Shown here: positions 1 to 9,301 of the stretch, in pieces | Layout of the letters: every line of letters begins with the position of its first letter | Numbering within the stretch: the first letter of the stretch is position 1 | From: an uncultured Pirellula sp. | GTDB taxonomy: Bacteria > Planctomycetota > Planctomycetia > Pirellulales > Pirellulaceae | Assembly (NCBI GenBank): GCA_903892355.1 | Contig: CAITIE010000073.1 | Coordinates: 1 to 64,000 of the forward strand | Reading direction: 5' to 3' | DNA length: 64,000 nt | Program-made: the position numbers and the translations under genes | The notes under the pieces: model-generated | The model's input: the letters and a program-made list of their open reading frames with translations, nothing else | Databases searched by the model: none | What the model was told of the DNA's origin: nothing

Positions 1-160
1 ACTCAAGCCGTTCACGGATCCATTCCCGACGGAACTCGTAGTTTTTCCCGCTTACCGGGTCTTCGCCAGCCAAGAACGCACGACGCACGCAGCGCTGAAC
101 GCAATGGACAATACAAACGTCACTCGGATCAAATAATTCAGCACGCAACGGTCTAGGCAT
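1..160 (-). CDS. REP-associated Y1 (HUH) transposase, 5' part only
   Basis: Reading the minus strand from an ATG at 160 gives 53 codons that run off the left edge of the window. The product begins MPRPLRAELFDP and continues with VHCVQRCVRRAFLAGEDP. I recognise this as the N-terminus of the RAYT-type (Y1_Tnp) transposases that are common in Rhodopirellula-like planctomycetes. Such proteins bind and nick REP-type hairpins through a single tyrosine and an HUH metal site. Both of those motifs would lie beyond the edge, so catalytic integrity cannot be judged. Short inverted repeats lie just upstream (195-222 and 294-387), as expected for an element of this kind. Family identity is from memory of the N-terminal sequence; it is fairly sure but not complete. 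Confidence 0.72.
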   Translation of the reverse strand, partial: MPRPLRAELFDPSDVCIVHCVQRCVRRAFLAGEDPVSGKNYEFRREWIRERLE

Positions 161-194
161 TTGGCTTCTCCTGTGCCCTCAAATGCTACCCAAA

Positions 195-222
195 CCACCC
201 AGATTGTCAAGTAAGTGGGTGG
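195..222. repeat. Short inverted repeat upstream of the transposase
   Basis: CCACCCA at 195-201 is the perfect reverse complement of TGGGTGG at 216-222, with a 14-base loop. It sits 35 bases upstream of the transposase start codon. A small GC-rich foldback in this position is what a REP-like recognition hairpin would look like. It could also be the operator of the transposase gene. Confidence 0.4.
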
Positions 223-293
223 CACTGATTTTTCTGGCGTACTGGAGTGAATTTCTGTCTCCATTGAAACGCACCTGTCGAATCGGGAAAGTT

Positions 294-387
294 ATTAGTG
301 TCGATTTTGTCTTCGATTAGTGTTCCAAAACTCTTTGAATTCAAGCCGCGAAGAGAGGAACACTAATGGGCGCTAATCTCCACTAAT
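294..387. repeat. REP/BIME-like cluster of ATTAGTG modules
   Basis: ATTAGTG occurs at 294-300 and 316-322, and its complement CACTAAT at 361-367 and 381-387. The two inner copies extend to a perfect 11-base inverted repeat, ATTAGTGTTCC (316-326) against GGAACACTAAT (357-367), around a 30-base loop. Two direct copies facing two inverted copies next to a RAYT gene resembles a bacterial interspersed mosaic element. The link to the transposase is an inference from proximity. Confidence 0.5.
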
Positions 388-619
388 GAAATACCACACG
401 TCATCGATCACTGAAAAATCAGAATGGTTGCATTGACCGAGTGTGAGCAGTTGATTCTACGCAATTCAAGAACGCCCGATCGAGCACTTCGGTCCAATGC
501 TTGGTTCGTGCGTTTTCTCGTACTCGTCGCCATTCAGTATAGCGATCCAGCGCATGGGTCCGCAACAAAAGAGACCGTCTCGATCCAAGATTGGCATTGC
601 GGCGGTTCGAACAGCCATC
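388..619. other. Gene-free stretch
   Basis: Open frames of 70-140 codons cross this stretch on both strands, but none has a convincing ribosome binding site or a recognisable product. I see no RNA gene. Together with the repeats on either side it looks like an accessory, repeat-rich intergenic segment between the transposase and the oxidase gene. Confidence 0.4.
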
Positions 620-652
620 GAGTACGAGTACCGTTGCACTGAGTACGAGTAC
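620..652. repeat. Direct repeat GAGTACGAGTAC
   Basis: GAGTACGAGTAC occurs at 620-631 and again at 641-652, separated by 9 bases. Each copy is itself a doublet of GAGTAC. There are too few copies and too little spacing for a CRISPR array. It looks like a small degenerate tandem repeat. Confidence 0.5.
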
Positions 653-685
653 GAGAAAATCCGACCAGAAGCGCGAACGCGATGT

Positions 686-737
686 TGTCACCCGGTAAGA
701 TCACCTGGTAATGTCACGCGGCAATGTCACCGCGTGC
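686..737. repeat. 13-bp tandem repeat overlapping the 3' end of the oxidase gene
   Basis: Four imperfect 13-base units follow each other: TGTCACCCGGTAA (686-698), GATCACCTGGTAA (699-711), TGTCACGCGGCAA (712-724) and TGTCACCGCGTGC (725-737). The last unit contains the stop codon and the final codons of the minus-strand oxidase gene, so the repeat runs across the gene boundary. Confidence 0.65.
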
Positions 738-1866
738 CTTCGAATCGATGGAGCGAGAGAAAGTCGATAGGACAAGGTGAGTTGCGGCCGCTGGATAAGC
801 AGGCTGCGATTTCACCTAGGACCGATGTGAATTTGAATCCGTGTCCTGAAAGCCCAGCAACTACGGTCACGTTGGGGGCATCTGGTAAACAGTCCACGAT
901 GAAATTCTCGTCCGGGGTCATGGTGTAGTAGCACCCTTTCGTCTGGCGGCACTCGAGATTCATCTCAGGCATGTTCTGTTTTAAAAAAATCTCGACCAAA
1001 TTTTGGTCATCGGCGTCCACGGGATGCATGCCGTCGATGGGGCCTTGGACAGCGTCTCCGCCGCTATGCCGGGCAACTTTGGCCCCAACCCCATCTAGTT
1101 CCGGGAAACCATAGAAGTAGCCTTGAGGGGTTTCATAAAAGTAGCAGGGAAACCCATGATCCTTTCGGTAACCTAGCGTCCTACCCTGGTACCAGTAGAG
1201 GTGCTTGCGAACAACTCGCAACGGCAATCGATAGCGAGAAAGCGTTTCGCTCGCCCATGGTCCGGCGGCGATCACAAGCGACCGCGCGTGGTATTCATCC
1301 TTATCAGTGCGAACGACGACCGTCCCATGTCGAGACTGCCAATCGACTACCACCTCATCGGTTTTGAGTTCCGCACCATTCAGTCGCGCATGCTTCAGAT
1401 ACGCGGCGACGCATTCCTCGACGTTGAGGTAACCAGCATCACGCTCCAGGAGTACACTCCACGCAACATCGCCATCGATGCCTGGGAACCGACGACGTGC
1501 TTCGGACATCGACATCATCTCGATATCCAAACCGTGCTGCGCAGCGCTTAACAGCACACCGGGAACCACGATACCGTCACTAGGTCCGATCTCGAGCAAT
1601 CCAGTTCGATGAAAGAGTTTTTGTTCAGCAATGCATTCGAGTTGTCCCCAAAGCTCATATGCTCGAAGCAACAGCGGAACATAACTCGGATGTTCGAAGT
1701 AAGCCTTTCGAATGATCCGCGTTTCGCCGTGGGAACTGCCACGCGCGTGGGGAGGGGTAAACCGATCGATCCCGAGAGTTCGAACATTTTGAGAAGCCAA
1801 CGCGAAGGCTGCCGCACTACCTACGCCACCGAGTCCGATCACAATGGTATCGAACGATGTTCCCAT
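727..1866 (-). CDS. FAD-dependent N-methyl amino acid oxidase (monomeric sarcosine oxidase / N-methyltryptophan oxidase family)
   Basis: The 379-residue product has the length of monomeric sarcosine oxidase. It opens with an FAD-binding Rossmann motif, IGLGGVGSAA (residues 10-19), followed by the family segment ARGSSHGETRIIRKAY. Cys312 lies in GCYYTMTPDENF, where these enzymes attach FAD covalently (Cys315 in Bacillus MSOX). Members oxidatively remove N-methyl groups from amino acids, giving formaldehyde and hydrogen peroxide; the substrate here is unknown. The start at 1866 is supported by GGGAG seven bases upstream. It lies 77 bases downstream of the enolase-superfamily gene on the same strand, so the two probably form an operon. 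The 3' end is embedded in a 13-bp tandem repeat. Confidence 0.85.
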   Translation of the reverse strand: MGTSFDTIVIGLGGVGSAAAFALASQNVRTLGIDRFTPPHARGSSHGETRIIRKAYFEHPSYVPLLLRAYELWGQLECIAEQKLFHRTGLLEIGPSDGIVVPGVLLSAAQHGLDIEMMSMSEARRRFPGIDGDVAWSVLLERDAGYLNVEECVAAYLKHARLNGAELKTDEVVVDWQSRHGTVVVRTDKDEYHARSLVIAAGPWASETLSRYRLPLRVVRKHLYWYQGRTLGYRKDHGFPCYFYETPQGYFYGFPELDGVGAKVARHSGGDAVQGPIDGMHPVDADDQNLVEIFLKQNMPEMNLECRQTKGCYYTMTPDENFIVDCLPDAPNVTVVAGLSGHGFKFTSVLGEIAACLSSGRNSPCPIDFLSLHRFEGTR

Positions 1867-1943
1867 TTCACAACTCCCATACGATGCGAGATTGCGAATC
1901 TATCGCTTGCCAATGGATCTCGCGCCGCGAAGCATGCCGGGGA

Positions 1944-3062
1944 TTACTCGTACACCGCGACGGGTTTCCCAAGGACATCCATTTTCGGTTTTACGCCGAG
2001 ACCTGGCGACAACGAGGCAGCCATTCGACCGTGCACTCGTTGCGGTGCACCATCAGCGATACTCACACTGACATAACTATTGAAGTCGGTGCTAGTGAAC
2101 AACAAATCAGTTGGGGTGCTGTGAGCCAGGTGCGCGATTGCGGCGGTTACAATATCTCCCCCCCAGGTATCCTCGAGGGTCATCGCAATCCCCATCATGA
2201 CGCATAGATCTCTCGCTTGCTTGATTTTCGTCAATCCACCAAACTTACTTATCTTTAAATTCACCACATCCATTGCGAGATCGGACCGGCCTCGCATCAA
2301 CATCTCGACATTGTCGATATTCTCATCGAGCACGAACGGATGACTGGTTTGACGTCGAACCGCCAAACATTCTTCGTAAGTTACACATGGTTGCTCAATG
2401 TAAACGTCGAGATCGCGTACACCTCGCGCGACGCGGACCGCTTCATGCTGGGTCCAACCGGTATTGGCGTCGGCAACCAGCCTGTCCGTCGGTTGCAGGG
2501 CATTTCGCACTGCATGGATCCGGGCGATATCAACATCGGGATCTCCCCCGACTTTCAATTGGAAGCGACGGTACCCTTCATCCCGGTAGCCGCTAACCTT
2601 GGCAGCCATTTCCTCAGGTGATTCTTGGGAGATGGCACGGTACAGATGAAAGTCCTCGCCATACCGGCCACCCATCAGCGTGCAGATCGGCAACCCAGAG
2701 AATTGCCCGAGCAAATCCCAGCAAGCGACATCGATCGGAGATTTGACGTAAGGATGCCCCTTGAGCCGTGCATCCATGAATCGGTTCAAGCGATCGAGTT
2801 CCAGCGGGTTCTCGCCGATCAATTGAGGTCCAAGTTCCGCGAGTCCGGCACGGACCCCTGAGGCATAGGAGGGGAGATACGCGGGCCCCAACGGACATGA
2901 TTCCCCCCAGCCGACCATTCCATCATCGGCTTCCACCGCAACCACGGTCGAATCGAACACGGTCACCGATTTTCCACCACTCCACTTGTAGGTCACTTCA
3001 TGAAGAGGCAGGTCGACTTGATAGACGCGAATCCGTCGTATTTTCATAGGAGTGAGTGTCAT
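1944..3062 (-). CDS. Mandelate racemase/muconate lactonizing enzyme family protein (hydroxyproline dehydratase/epimerase-like)
   Basis: The 372-residue product is an enolase-superfamily enzyme with the usual N-terminal capping domain and C-terminal barrel. Visible catalytic features are Lys170 in FQLKVGG, metal ligands Asp198 (VADANTGW), Glu223 (YIEQPC) and Asp246 (VLDENID), and Lys270/Lys273 in LKISKFGG. Such enzymes abstract a proton alpha to a carboxylate. The single lysine in LKVGG and the overall pattern remind me of cis-3-hydroxyproline dehydratases and 4-hydroxyproline betaine 2-epimerases, but this is a resemblance, not an assignment. The gene is upstream of the N-methyl amino acid oxidase and divergent from the cytochrome/DUF1501 genes. 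Start taken at 3062, where GGAAG directly precedes the ATG; 3047 is an alternative. Confidence 0.8.
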   Translation of the reverse strand: MTLTPMKIRRIRVYQVDLPLHEVTYKWSGGKSVTVFDSTVVAVEADDGMVGWGESCPLGPAYLPSYASGVRAGLAELGPQLIGENPLELDRLNRFMDARLKGHPYVKSPIDVACWDLLGQFSGLPICTLMGGRYGEDFHLYRAISQESPEEMAAKVSGYRDEGYRRFQLKVGGDPDVDIARIHAVRNALQPTDRLVADANTGWTQHEAVRVARGVRDLDVYIEQPCVTYEECLAVRRQTSHPFVLDENIDNVEMLMRGRSDLAMDVVNLKISKFGGLTKIKQARDLCVMMGIAMTLEDTWGGDIVTAAIAHLAHSTPTDLLFTSTDFNSYVSVSIADGAPQRVHGRMAASLSPGLGVKPKMDVLGKPVAVYE

Positions 3063-3259
3063 CTTCCGCGGGGTTGGTTACAAACACGCCGAACCAGTCG
3101 GCACCATCGTGGAATGCTACCAGAAACCGGAGAGATGTTCACCGGTAGATTTTAATTCGATTGCGTTTATTCCCGAGGCCAGTGTTGTAGTAGAATGAGT
3201 GCTGCTGAAAAGCAGACGCCTTCCAAACTATGTTCCCACCTAGACAATAAAATCTGCCC

Positions 3260-6200
3260 ATGTGGATCGATTCGGCCAGCCCCCGTCGCACTGGAGAAAT
3301 CCCCCTTTCAACATCTCTCTGCCTGTTCGCTTTGCTTCTCGCACCGAACTGGTCGTTGGCAGAAGATCGCATCCAATTCAATCGTGATATTCGCCCGATC
3401 CTTTCGGAAAACTGCTTTCAATGCCACGGTCCCGATGAACGTCAACGCCAAGGTGGTGTGAGGCTCGACAAATTGGAGTTGGCAACGCAACCCGGAGAAT
3501 CCGGTAATCGGGCTATATCGCTCGAAAGTCCCGCTGAGAGCGAGCTCCTGAAACGCATCGCTACCGACACTCCGGATTTGGTAATGCCCCCTCCGGAAAC
3601 GGGCAAAACACTCAAGCCGGAACAAAAAGAACTATTACGGCGTTGGATCGAACAGGGTGCGGAGTACCAAGGGCACTGGGCATTCATGACTCCCGTTCGA
3701 CCCGAGGTTCCGCTGCACGAATTAGAAACAGCGTATCCGAACCCGATCGATCGCTTTTTGCTTGAGAGACTAAAAGCGTCTGGTTTCTCGTTTTCCCCAT
3801 CCGTGGATCGGGAGACACTCCTACGGCGGGTGACCCTCGATCTAACCGGATTACCACCCACTCCCGATGAGATCGACGCATTTCTAAGCGACGATTCCCC
3901 GAATGCTTACGAGCGAGTGGTCGACCGACTGCTCTGTTCACCCCACTATGGCGAGCGGATGGCATTGCAGTGGTTGGACCTGGCACGCTACGCCGACAGC
4001 AACGGATACCAAGTCGACAGTTCGCGGCAGCAATGGCCATGGCGAGACTGGGTGATCGATGCGTTCAACAACAACATGCCTTACGATCAATTCACCATCG
4101 AACAGATCGCAGGTGATTTGTTACCTAAAGCGACGGATTCACAAAGGGTTGCAACAGGATTTAACCGCAACCATCGACTCAACGGCGAAGGTGGGATCAT
4201 CGCCGAAGAATGGCGTGTTGAAACGGTTATCGATCGCGTTGAGACGACCGGGATCACATGGTTGGGCTTAACACTCAATTGCTGCCGATGCCATGACCAT
4301 AAATACGATCCGATCTCGCAACGCGATTTCTATTCCTTCTTTTCCTATTTCAACAACATCGCTGAGAGTGGTACCCTACAAGGTGAATCGCGGAACACCG
4401 AACCAGTCCTTGCCGTTCCAACCCCGGACCAACTTCGCGAACGAGCCGGCTTGGAAAAAGACATGCTCGATGCCCAAGCGAAATTGGCCGAAGCGGAAAA
4501 ATCTCTGCCGGAATTGGTGGCGGCTTGGGAACCGTCGTTCCGCGAAAAAATCGCTACGAACACCAATTCGTGGAACATCCTCAATGCGGATTCCGTATCG
4601 GCTGCCAGCCGTGCAAACCTCACCAAACAAAGCGATGGATCGTACTTGGCTAGCGGCGAAAATCCGAATCACGACGTGTACGAGATCAAGGCTCCATTGT
4701 CTCCCGGCCAATTCACTGGCTTGCTCCTCGAATGCTTCCCCGATGCGAGTTTGCCCCAACAAAGTCTTGGTCGCTATCCCAACGGCAACTTTGTTTTGTC
4801 GCGTGTCGAAGCAGAGATCCGCGCACCGAGTCTCACTGCTCCATTGATCGCCAAATTCAATCACGCCGAAGCCGATTACTCGCAAAATGGGTGGAACATC
4901 CAAGCGACCGTGCAGGGGGACAAATCCAAGGGCTGGGCTGTCGACGGACCAACTCGAAAAGAGATTTGCCGAGCAATGTTTTTGACGGAATCCGGAATCA
5001 CGATTCCAGAAAATGCTACCATCGTCATCCGCTTGGTTCAAGAAACTCTCGGCCAACACAATATCGGTCGGTTCCGGTTGTCATCGACGGGACTTCCGAA
5101 AGGGACCATCGCCATCGGTGGATCCCAAGTCCCAGATTCGTTGCGCACCATTCTCTCCCTTCCAACGTCCGAAAGGAGTGATGCTCAGCGCGCGGAACTC
5201 CATGAGTTTTTTCGAAAGAATGTCGACAGTCCGATTCTCGCCGCGCAAAAACGCCTCCAGGAATCCAAGGATCGAATCGTCGATTCTCGAAAGAATTGGC
5301 CGAATGTCATGGTCATGCAGGAAATCGAAACACCTCGTGATGCGTTCATCTTGATCCGTGGAGAATACGACAAACGCGGTGAAAAAGTATCCGCTGCGAT
5401 TCCCAAAATTTTCCCTCCCATACCCGATGGGGAACCCAATAATCGCCTCGGATTAGCCAAATGGATTGCAAATCGAAACAATCCACTGACAGCCAGAGTG
5501 TGGGTCAATCGAGCGTGGGAGCGTTTCATGGGAAGCGGCATCGTCAAGACGACGGAGAACTTTGGCTCTCAATCCGAGTGGCCCAGTCATCCCTCGCTGC
5601 TGGACTGGCTTGCCGTCGAGTTCATGGAGCCAACTCAGGTTGCGCATGTCGATCAAAAACCGGTCCATGCATGGGACATGAAAGGAATTCAAAAGCTCAT
5701 GGTGATGAGCCGCGCGTATCAGCAATCGACGAGCCGCCGCGGCTTGGAAAAACTTGCCGAACTCGACCCAGACAATCGATGGTTAGGTCGGGGACCACGA
5801 TTCCGATTGCCCGGCGAGGTCCTTCGGGACCAAGCACTATTCGTGAGTGGATTGCTGTCTCCGAAGCTAGGTGGACCTAGTGTGAAACCTTACATGCCTG
5901 AGGGAGTCTGGGACGAGACCAGTGTCTATGGCGACTTGAGAAACTATCGCCACGACACAGGCGACGGACTATATCGGCGAAGTCTCTACACGATTTGGAA
6001 ACGGACGGCAGCGCCGCCGACCATGCTTATCTTCGACGCCCCGAATCGTGAGATTTGCACGGTGAGTCGATCGCGCACCAATACTCCCTTGCAAGCGCTT
6101 TCGTTGATGAATGAAGTCACCTTTGTCGAAGCGGCGAGGAAGCTCGGTGAGAGGATGTTGAAACACGACGATGCCACCCCTGAAGGAAAACTATCGTTTG

Positions 6201-6427
6201 GATTTCGATTGGTAACCGGCCGTAAGCCCACCGTAAAGGAACTCCAGGTTCTGGTATCCGGTTGGCGGGAAGACCTCGCCTACTACCAAGGCCATCCCGA
6301 CGAAGCCAAGCAATTGCAGAGCCATGGAGACTCCAATTCCGAAGTATCCCAAACCGTTGAATTGGTTGCATACATGCTCAGCGGCAATGTCCTGCTAAAC
6401 CTCGATGAATGCATAATGAGAGAGTAG
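3260..6427 (+). CDS. Planctomycete cytochrome C (PSCyt1) - DUF1549 - DUF1553 protein
   Basis: The 1055-residue protein has an N-terminal hydrophobic signal (residues 17-34) and a heme motif CFQCH (52-56) within NRDIRPILSENCFQCHGPD, typical of planctomycete cytochrome domain 1. A DUF1549 region follows (VDRLLCSPHYGERMALQWLD) and a C-terminal DUF1553 region containing TARVWVNRAWERFMGSGIV and SRSRTNTPLQALSLMN. These exported proteins are expanded in Planctomycetes. They are almost always followed by a DUF1501 gene, as here after 25 bases. Their role is unsettled; electron transfer coupled to polymer or sugar breakdown in the periplasm has been suggested. The ribosome binding site is weak, so the precise start is not certain. 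Confidence 0.9.
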   Translation: MWIDSASPRRTGEIPLSTSLCLFALLLAPNWSLAEDRIQFNRDIRPILSENCFQCHGPDERQRQGGVRLDKLELATQPGESGNRAISLESPAESELLKRIATDTPDLVMPPPETGKTLKPEQKELLRRWIEQGAEYQGHWAFMTPVRPEVPLHELETAYPNPIDRFLLERLKASGFSFSPSVDRETLLRRVTLDLTGLPPTPDEIDAFLSDDSPNAYERVVDRLLCSPHYGERMALQWLDLARYADSNGYQVDSSRQQWPWRDWVIDAFNNNMPYDQFTIEQIAGDLLPKATDSQRVATGFNRNHRLNGEGGIIAEEWRVETVIDRVETTGITWLGLTLNCCRCHDHKYDPISQRDFYSFFSYFNNIAESGTLQGESRNTEPVLAVPTPDQLRERAGLEKDMLDAQAKLAEAEKSLPELVAAWEPSFREKIATNTNSWNILNADSVSAASRANLTKQSDGSYLASGENPNHDVYEIKAPLSPGQFTGLLLECFPDASLPQQSLGRYPNGNFVLSRVEAEIRAPSLTAPLIAKFNHAEADYSQNGWNIQATVQGDKSKGWAVDGPTRKEICRAMFLTESGITIPENATIVIRLVQETLGQHNIGRFRLSSTGLPKGTIAIGGSQVPDSLRTILSLPTSERSDAQRAELHEFFRKNVDSPILAAQKRLQESKDRIVDSRKNWPNVMVMQEIETPRDAFILIRGEYDKRGEKVSAAIPKIFPPIPDGEPNNRLGLAKWIANRNNPLTARVWVNRAWERFMGSGIVKTTENFGSQSEWPSHPSLLDWLAVEFMEPTQVAHVDQKPVHAWDMKGIQKLMVMSRAYQQSTSRRGLEKLAELDPDNRWLGRGPRFRLPGEVLRDQALFVSGLLSPKLGGPSVKPYMPEGVWDETSVYGDLRNYRHDTGDGLYRRSLYTIWKRTAAPPTMLIFDAPNREICTVSRSRTNTPLQALSLMNEVTFVEAARKLGERMLKHDDATPEGKLSFGFRLVTGRKPTVKELQVLVSGWREDLAYYQGHPDEAKQLQSHGDSNSEVSQTVELVAYMLSGNVLLNLDECIMRE

Positions 6428-6452
6428 TCCGCCATCGGACGGAGAGTAATCC

Positions 6453-7895
6453 ATGAATCCCATTCCAATGCTTCGCCAACAGTTCCTCAGGGGATTGGGT
6501 GGCACTCTCGGTCTCGCGGCCTTGTCCAAGCTTATCGAACCTAGCGCGCTAGCGACGCCTGTTGCGACGGAGAACGCCCCCCCATCTCCGTTCCAGCATC
6601 ATGCCCCCAAGGCCAAACGGATCATCTACCTGTTCCAATCCGGTGCCCCATCGCAAATGGATCTGTTCGATTGGAAGCCGGCTCTCGCGGAGCGACGCGG
6701 CGAGGATCTTCCCGATTCGATCCGCCAGGGACAACGATTGACGACGATGACCTCGGGGCAATCCAAGTTCCCAGTAGCCCCTACTGCATTCCGATTTTCG
6801 CAGCATGGTAAAGGAGGAATGTGGTTTAGCGAAATCCTCCCACATATGGCCACGCTTGCAGATGATTGGTGCCAGATCCGTTCGATGCACACCGAAGCGA
6901 TCAACCATGACCCAGCAATTACTTTTTGCCAAACAGGTTCCCAGTTGGCTGGACGTCCCAGCATCGGTTCATGGCTCAGCTATGGTTTGGGAAGCGTCAA
7001 TCAAGATCTACCGGCATACGTCGTCCTGACGTCGTTCGGCACCGGAAGGCCCGATGACCAACCTCTGTACGATCGGCTTTGGGGATCCGGTTTTTTACCA
7101 TCGAAGCATCAAGGGGTTAAGTTTCGTAATAAAGGGGATGCGGTCCTCTACCTCTCGAATCCTACGGGCATGTCGCGCGACACGCGCCGCAAAACACTAG
7201 ATCGACTTGCGGAGCTCAATCAGCAGCATTTTACTGCAGTCGAAGACCCCGAAATCCAAACACGAATCAGCCAATACGAGATGGCGTTCCGAATGCAGGT
7301 TAGTGTCCCGGAATTGCTCGACATATCCAACGAACCGCAGCATGTCCTCGACATGTACGGCCCGGATGTGAAAAAGCCTGGTTCGTACGCCGCCAATTGT
7401 TTGCTCGCACGACGGCTCGCCGAAAGGGACGTTCGGTTTGTGCAGCTATTCCACATGGGTTGGGATCTCCATGGGAACTTGCCAAATGCGATTCGATTGC
7501 AGTGCAAGGATACCGACCAACCGACAACCGCATTGATCAACGACCTCAAGCAACGAGGTCTGTTTGAGGACACATTGATCGTTTGGGGAGGTGAGTTTGG
7601 TAGGACCGTGTACTCCCAAGGGGCCCTCACCGCTGACAATTATGGTCGGGATCACCATCCTCGCTGCTTCACGACCTTGTTGACTGGCGCGGGTATTCGA
7701 GGAGGTTTGGTCCACGGAGAAACCGATGACTATTGTTACAATATCACGCAGGATCCGGTGCACGTGCACGACCTCAATGCGACTATTCTTCACTTGATGG
7801 GTATCGACCATACGCGACTGACGTTTCGTTTCCAGGGACGGGATTTCCGTCTAACCGATATCCACGGCGAACTGGTCAAGAATATCCTCGCGTAG
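6453..7895 (+). CDS. DUF1501 domain protein, Tat-type leader
   Basis: The 480-residue product carries an N-terminal leader, [20 protein letters not shown], typical of DUF1501 proteins. The family core is visible in [21 protein letters not shown] and in the C-terminal [15 protein letters not shown]...[21 protein letters not shown]. The fold is related to alkaline phosphatase/sulfatase enzymes, but the biochemical role of the family is not established. It follows the DUF1549/DUF1553 cytochrome gene by 25 bases, the standard planctomycete pairing, and the two products probably act together outside the cytoplasm. A second start at codon 6 is possible. Confidence 0.9.
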   Translation: MNPIPMLRQQFLRGLGGTLGLAALSKLIEPSALATPVATENAPPSPFQHHAPKAKRIIYLFQSGAPSQMDLFDWKPALAERRGEDLPDSIRQGQRLTTMTSGQSKFPVAPTAFRFSQHGKGGMWFSEILPHMATLADDWCQIRSMHTEAINHDPAITFCQTGSQLAGRPSIGSWLSYGLGSVNQDLPAYVVLTSFGTGRPDDQPLYDRLWGSGFLPSKHQGVKFRNKGDAVLYLSNPTGMSRDTRRKTLDRLAELNQQHFTAVEDPEIQTRISQYEMAFRMQVSVPELLDISNEPQHVLDMYGPDVKKPGSYAANCLLARRLAERDVRFVQLFHMGWDLHGNLPNAIRLQCKDTDQPTTALINDLKQRGLFEDTLIVWGGEFGRTVYSQGALTADNYGRDHHPRCFTTLLTGAGIRGGLVHGETDDYCYNITQDPVHVHDLNATILHLMGIDHTRLTFRFQGRDFRLTDIHGELVKNILA

Positions 7896-7985
7896 ATTCA
7901 AGGTGGGTGCGACACATCCTCCACTCATTTGTTAGCTTAGTACGTCCACCACACTCCTCCCCGTACAAGAAATGAGGCTCTACTC

Positions 7986-9284
7986 ATGAGGTTATCGACT
8001 GGAATCACCGTGATCTCGAACGGTCAAATCGTAGATGGAACCGGCAAGGGTCCAATTGCGAACGGGACATGTATCCTTCGAGATGGAAAGATCGCGTACG
8101 TGGGGCCCACGGAATCGGCACCACCACCCCCTCCCGACGCACAGCGGATCGATGCTTGTGGTGGAACCATCATGCCCGGTCTCGTCGAAGCCCATTTCCA
8201 TGCAACCTATTTCAACATCGCGGCGCTGGAAGACCTCGACATCAAGTACCCCGTCGAATACGTATCACTCCTCTCGTCCGTGAATACGCGATTGGCGTTG
8301 GAATGCGGTTACACCGCCGCCCGTTCCGGAGGCTGTTTGTTCAATATCGATGTGTGGCTAAAACGAGCCATTGAAGAAGACCTCATCGCTGGCCCGCGTC
8401 TGTCCGCAAGTGGTCGCGAAATTTGCTCGGCTGGCGGTCTCATGGACTGGAATCCAGAGTTCCGAAAGATCGGCATGGAAGGATTGGTCTTCATCATCAA
8501 CGGTGTGGAAGACGCACGCAAGGCCGTCCGAGCCTTGGTCAAGGACGGTGTGGAGTGGGTGAAAACCTATCCCACGGGCGATGCCGCCTCTCCCGATGCC
8601 AACGACCATCACACCCTTTGCATGACCTTTGAGGAAATGCATGCTGTCGTGGCAACGGCGCACAATCACAAGTTGAAAGTTACCGGGCACTGTCGGGCTA
8701 CCGAAGGAATCAAGAATGCGCTCCGCGCTGGATACGATTGCATCGAACATGGAACCTTCATGGATAATGAAGCACTCGACCTGCTGCTGGAACGGGACGT
8801 ACCCTGCGTACCGGCACTCTACTTTGAAAAAGCAAGTGTTGAACTAGGACCCGAGTTCGGATTGCCTCAATCGGTCATCGATGGGCACCAAGAAACACTC
8901 GATGGCGGCTGTGATAGCGCTTTAAAGATCCTTCGAGCTGGCGGACGATTGGGGATGGGAGGGGATTACGGTTTCGGATGGAATCCTCATGGCGATTACG
9001 CCCGAGAACTGACATTCTTCGTCAAGGACGTCGGATTCACCCCGTTGGAGGTAATCACCTGTGCGACGAAAACAGGCGCTGAAATCATGGGGCGCGGCAA
9101 CGAGTTTGGAACGCTCGAGGTCGGAAAGCTGGGCGATGTACTGATCGTCGATGGAGATGTGCTCGCCGACATTTCTCTTCTCGAGGATCGCTCGAAGTTC
9201 ATCGCGGTACTCCAAGGAGGATTGATCAAGGCTGGACGATTGGCGAAACCATTTCCCACCGTCGTTAAGCAAGAGAAAAAGTAA
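7986..9284 (+). CDS. Metal-dependent amidohydrolase (imidazolonepropionase/prolidase-like)
   Basis: The 432-residue product has the split amidohydrolase layout: a small beta-sandwich (ISNGQIVDGTGKGPI at the N-terminus, GKLGDVLIVDGD near the C-terminus) around a TIM barrel. Candidate metal and catalytic residues are His70 and His72 (EAHFHA), Lys193 (WVKTYPTG, the probable carbamylated lysine), His235 (VTGHCRA), His255 (CIEHGT) and Asp327 (MGGDYGFG). This set fits the binuclear branch that includes Xaa-Pro dipeptidases and related hydrolases. No signal peptide is visible, so it should be cytoplasmic. It lies 90 bases after DUF1501 and just before an alpha/beta hydrolase, probably in one transcript. 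Substrate unknown. Confidence 0.85.
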   Translation: MRLSTGITVISNGQIVDGTGKGPIANGTCILRDGKIAYVGPTESAPPPPPDAQRIDACGGTIMPGLVEAHFHATYFNIAALEDLDIKYPVEYVSLLSSVNTRLALECGYTAARSGGCLFNIDVWLKRAIEEDLIAGPRLSASGREICSAGGLMDWNPEFRKIGMEGLVFIINGVEDARKAVRALVKDGVEWVKTYPTGDAASPDANDHHTLCMTFEEMHAVVATAHNHKLKVTGHCRATEGIKNALRAGYDCIEHGTFMDNEALDLLLERDVPCVPALYFEKASVELGPEFGLPQSVIDGHQETLDGGCDSALKILRAGGRLGMGGDYGFGWNPHGDYARELTFFVKDVGFTPLEVITCATKTGAEIMGRGNEFGTLEVGKLGDVLIVDGDVLADISLLEDRSKFIAVLQGGLIKAGRLAKPFPTVVKQEKK

Positions 9285-9301
9285 CCGAGAAAGATTGAGA
9301 C

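Noticed and set aside
52-264. Open frame of 70 codons on the minus strand, overlapping the transposase start
   Set aside because: It is out of frame with the recognisable transposase N-terminus and includes the upstream inverted repeat; no family resemblance.
620-652. Possible CRISPR-like direct repeats (GAGTACGAGTAC)
   Set aside because: Only two copies with 9 bases between them; no cas genes in the window.
419-928. Overlapping frames of 70-143 codons on both strands before the oxidase gene
   Set aside because: No ribosome binding sites and no recognisable products; the region is repeat-bearing and the plus frame is antisense to the oxidase 3' end.
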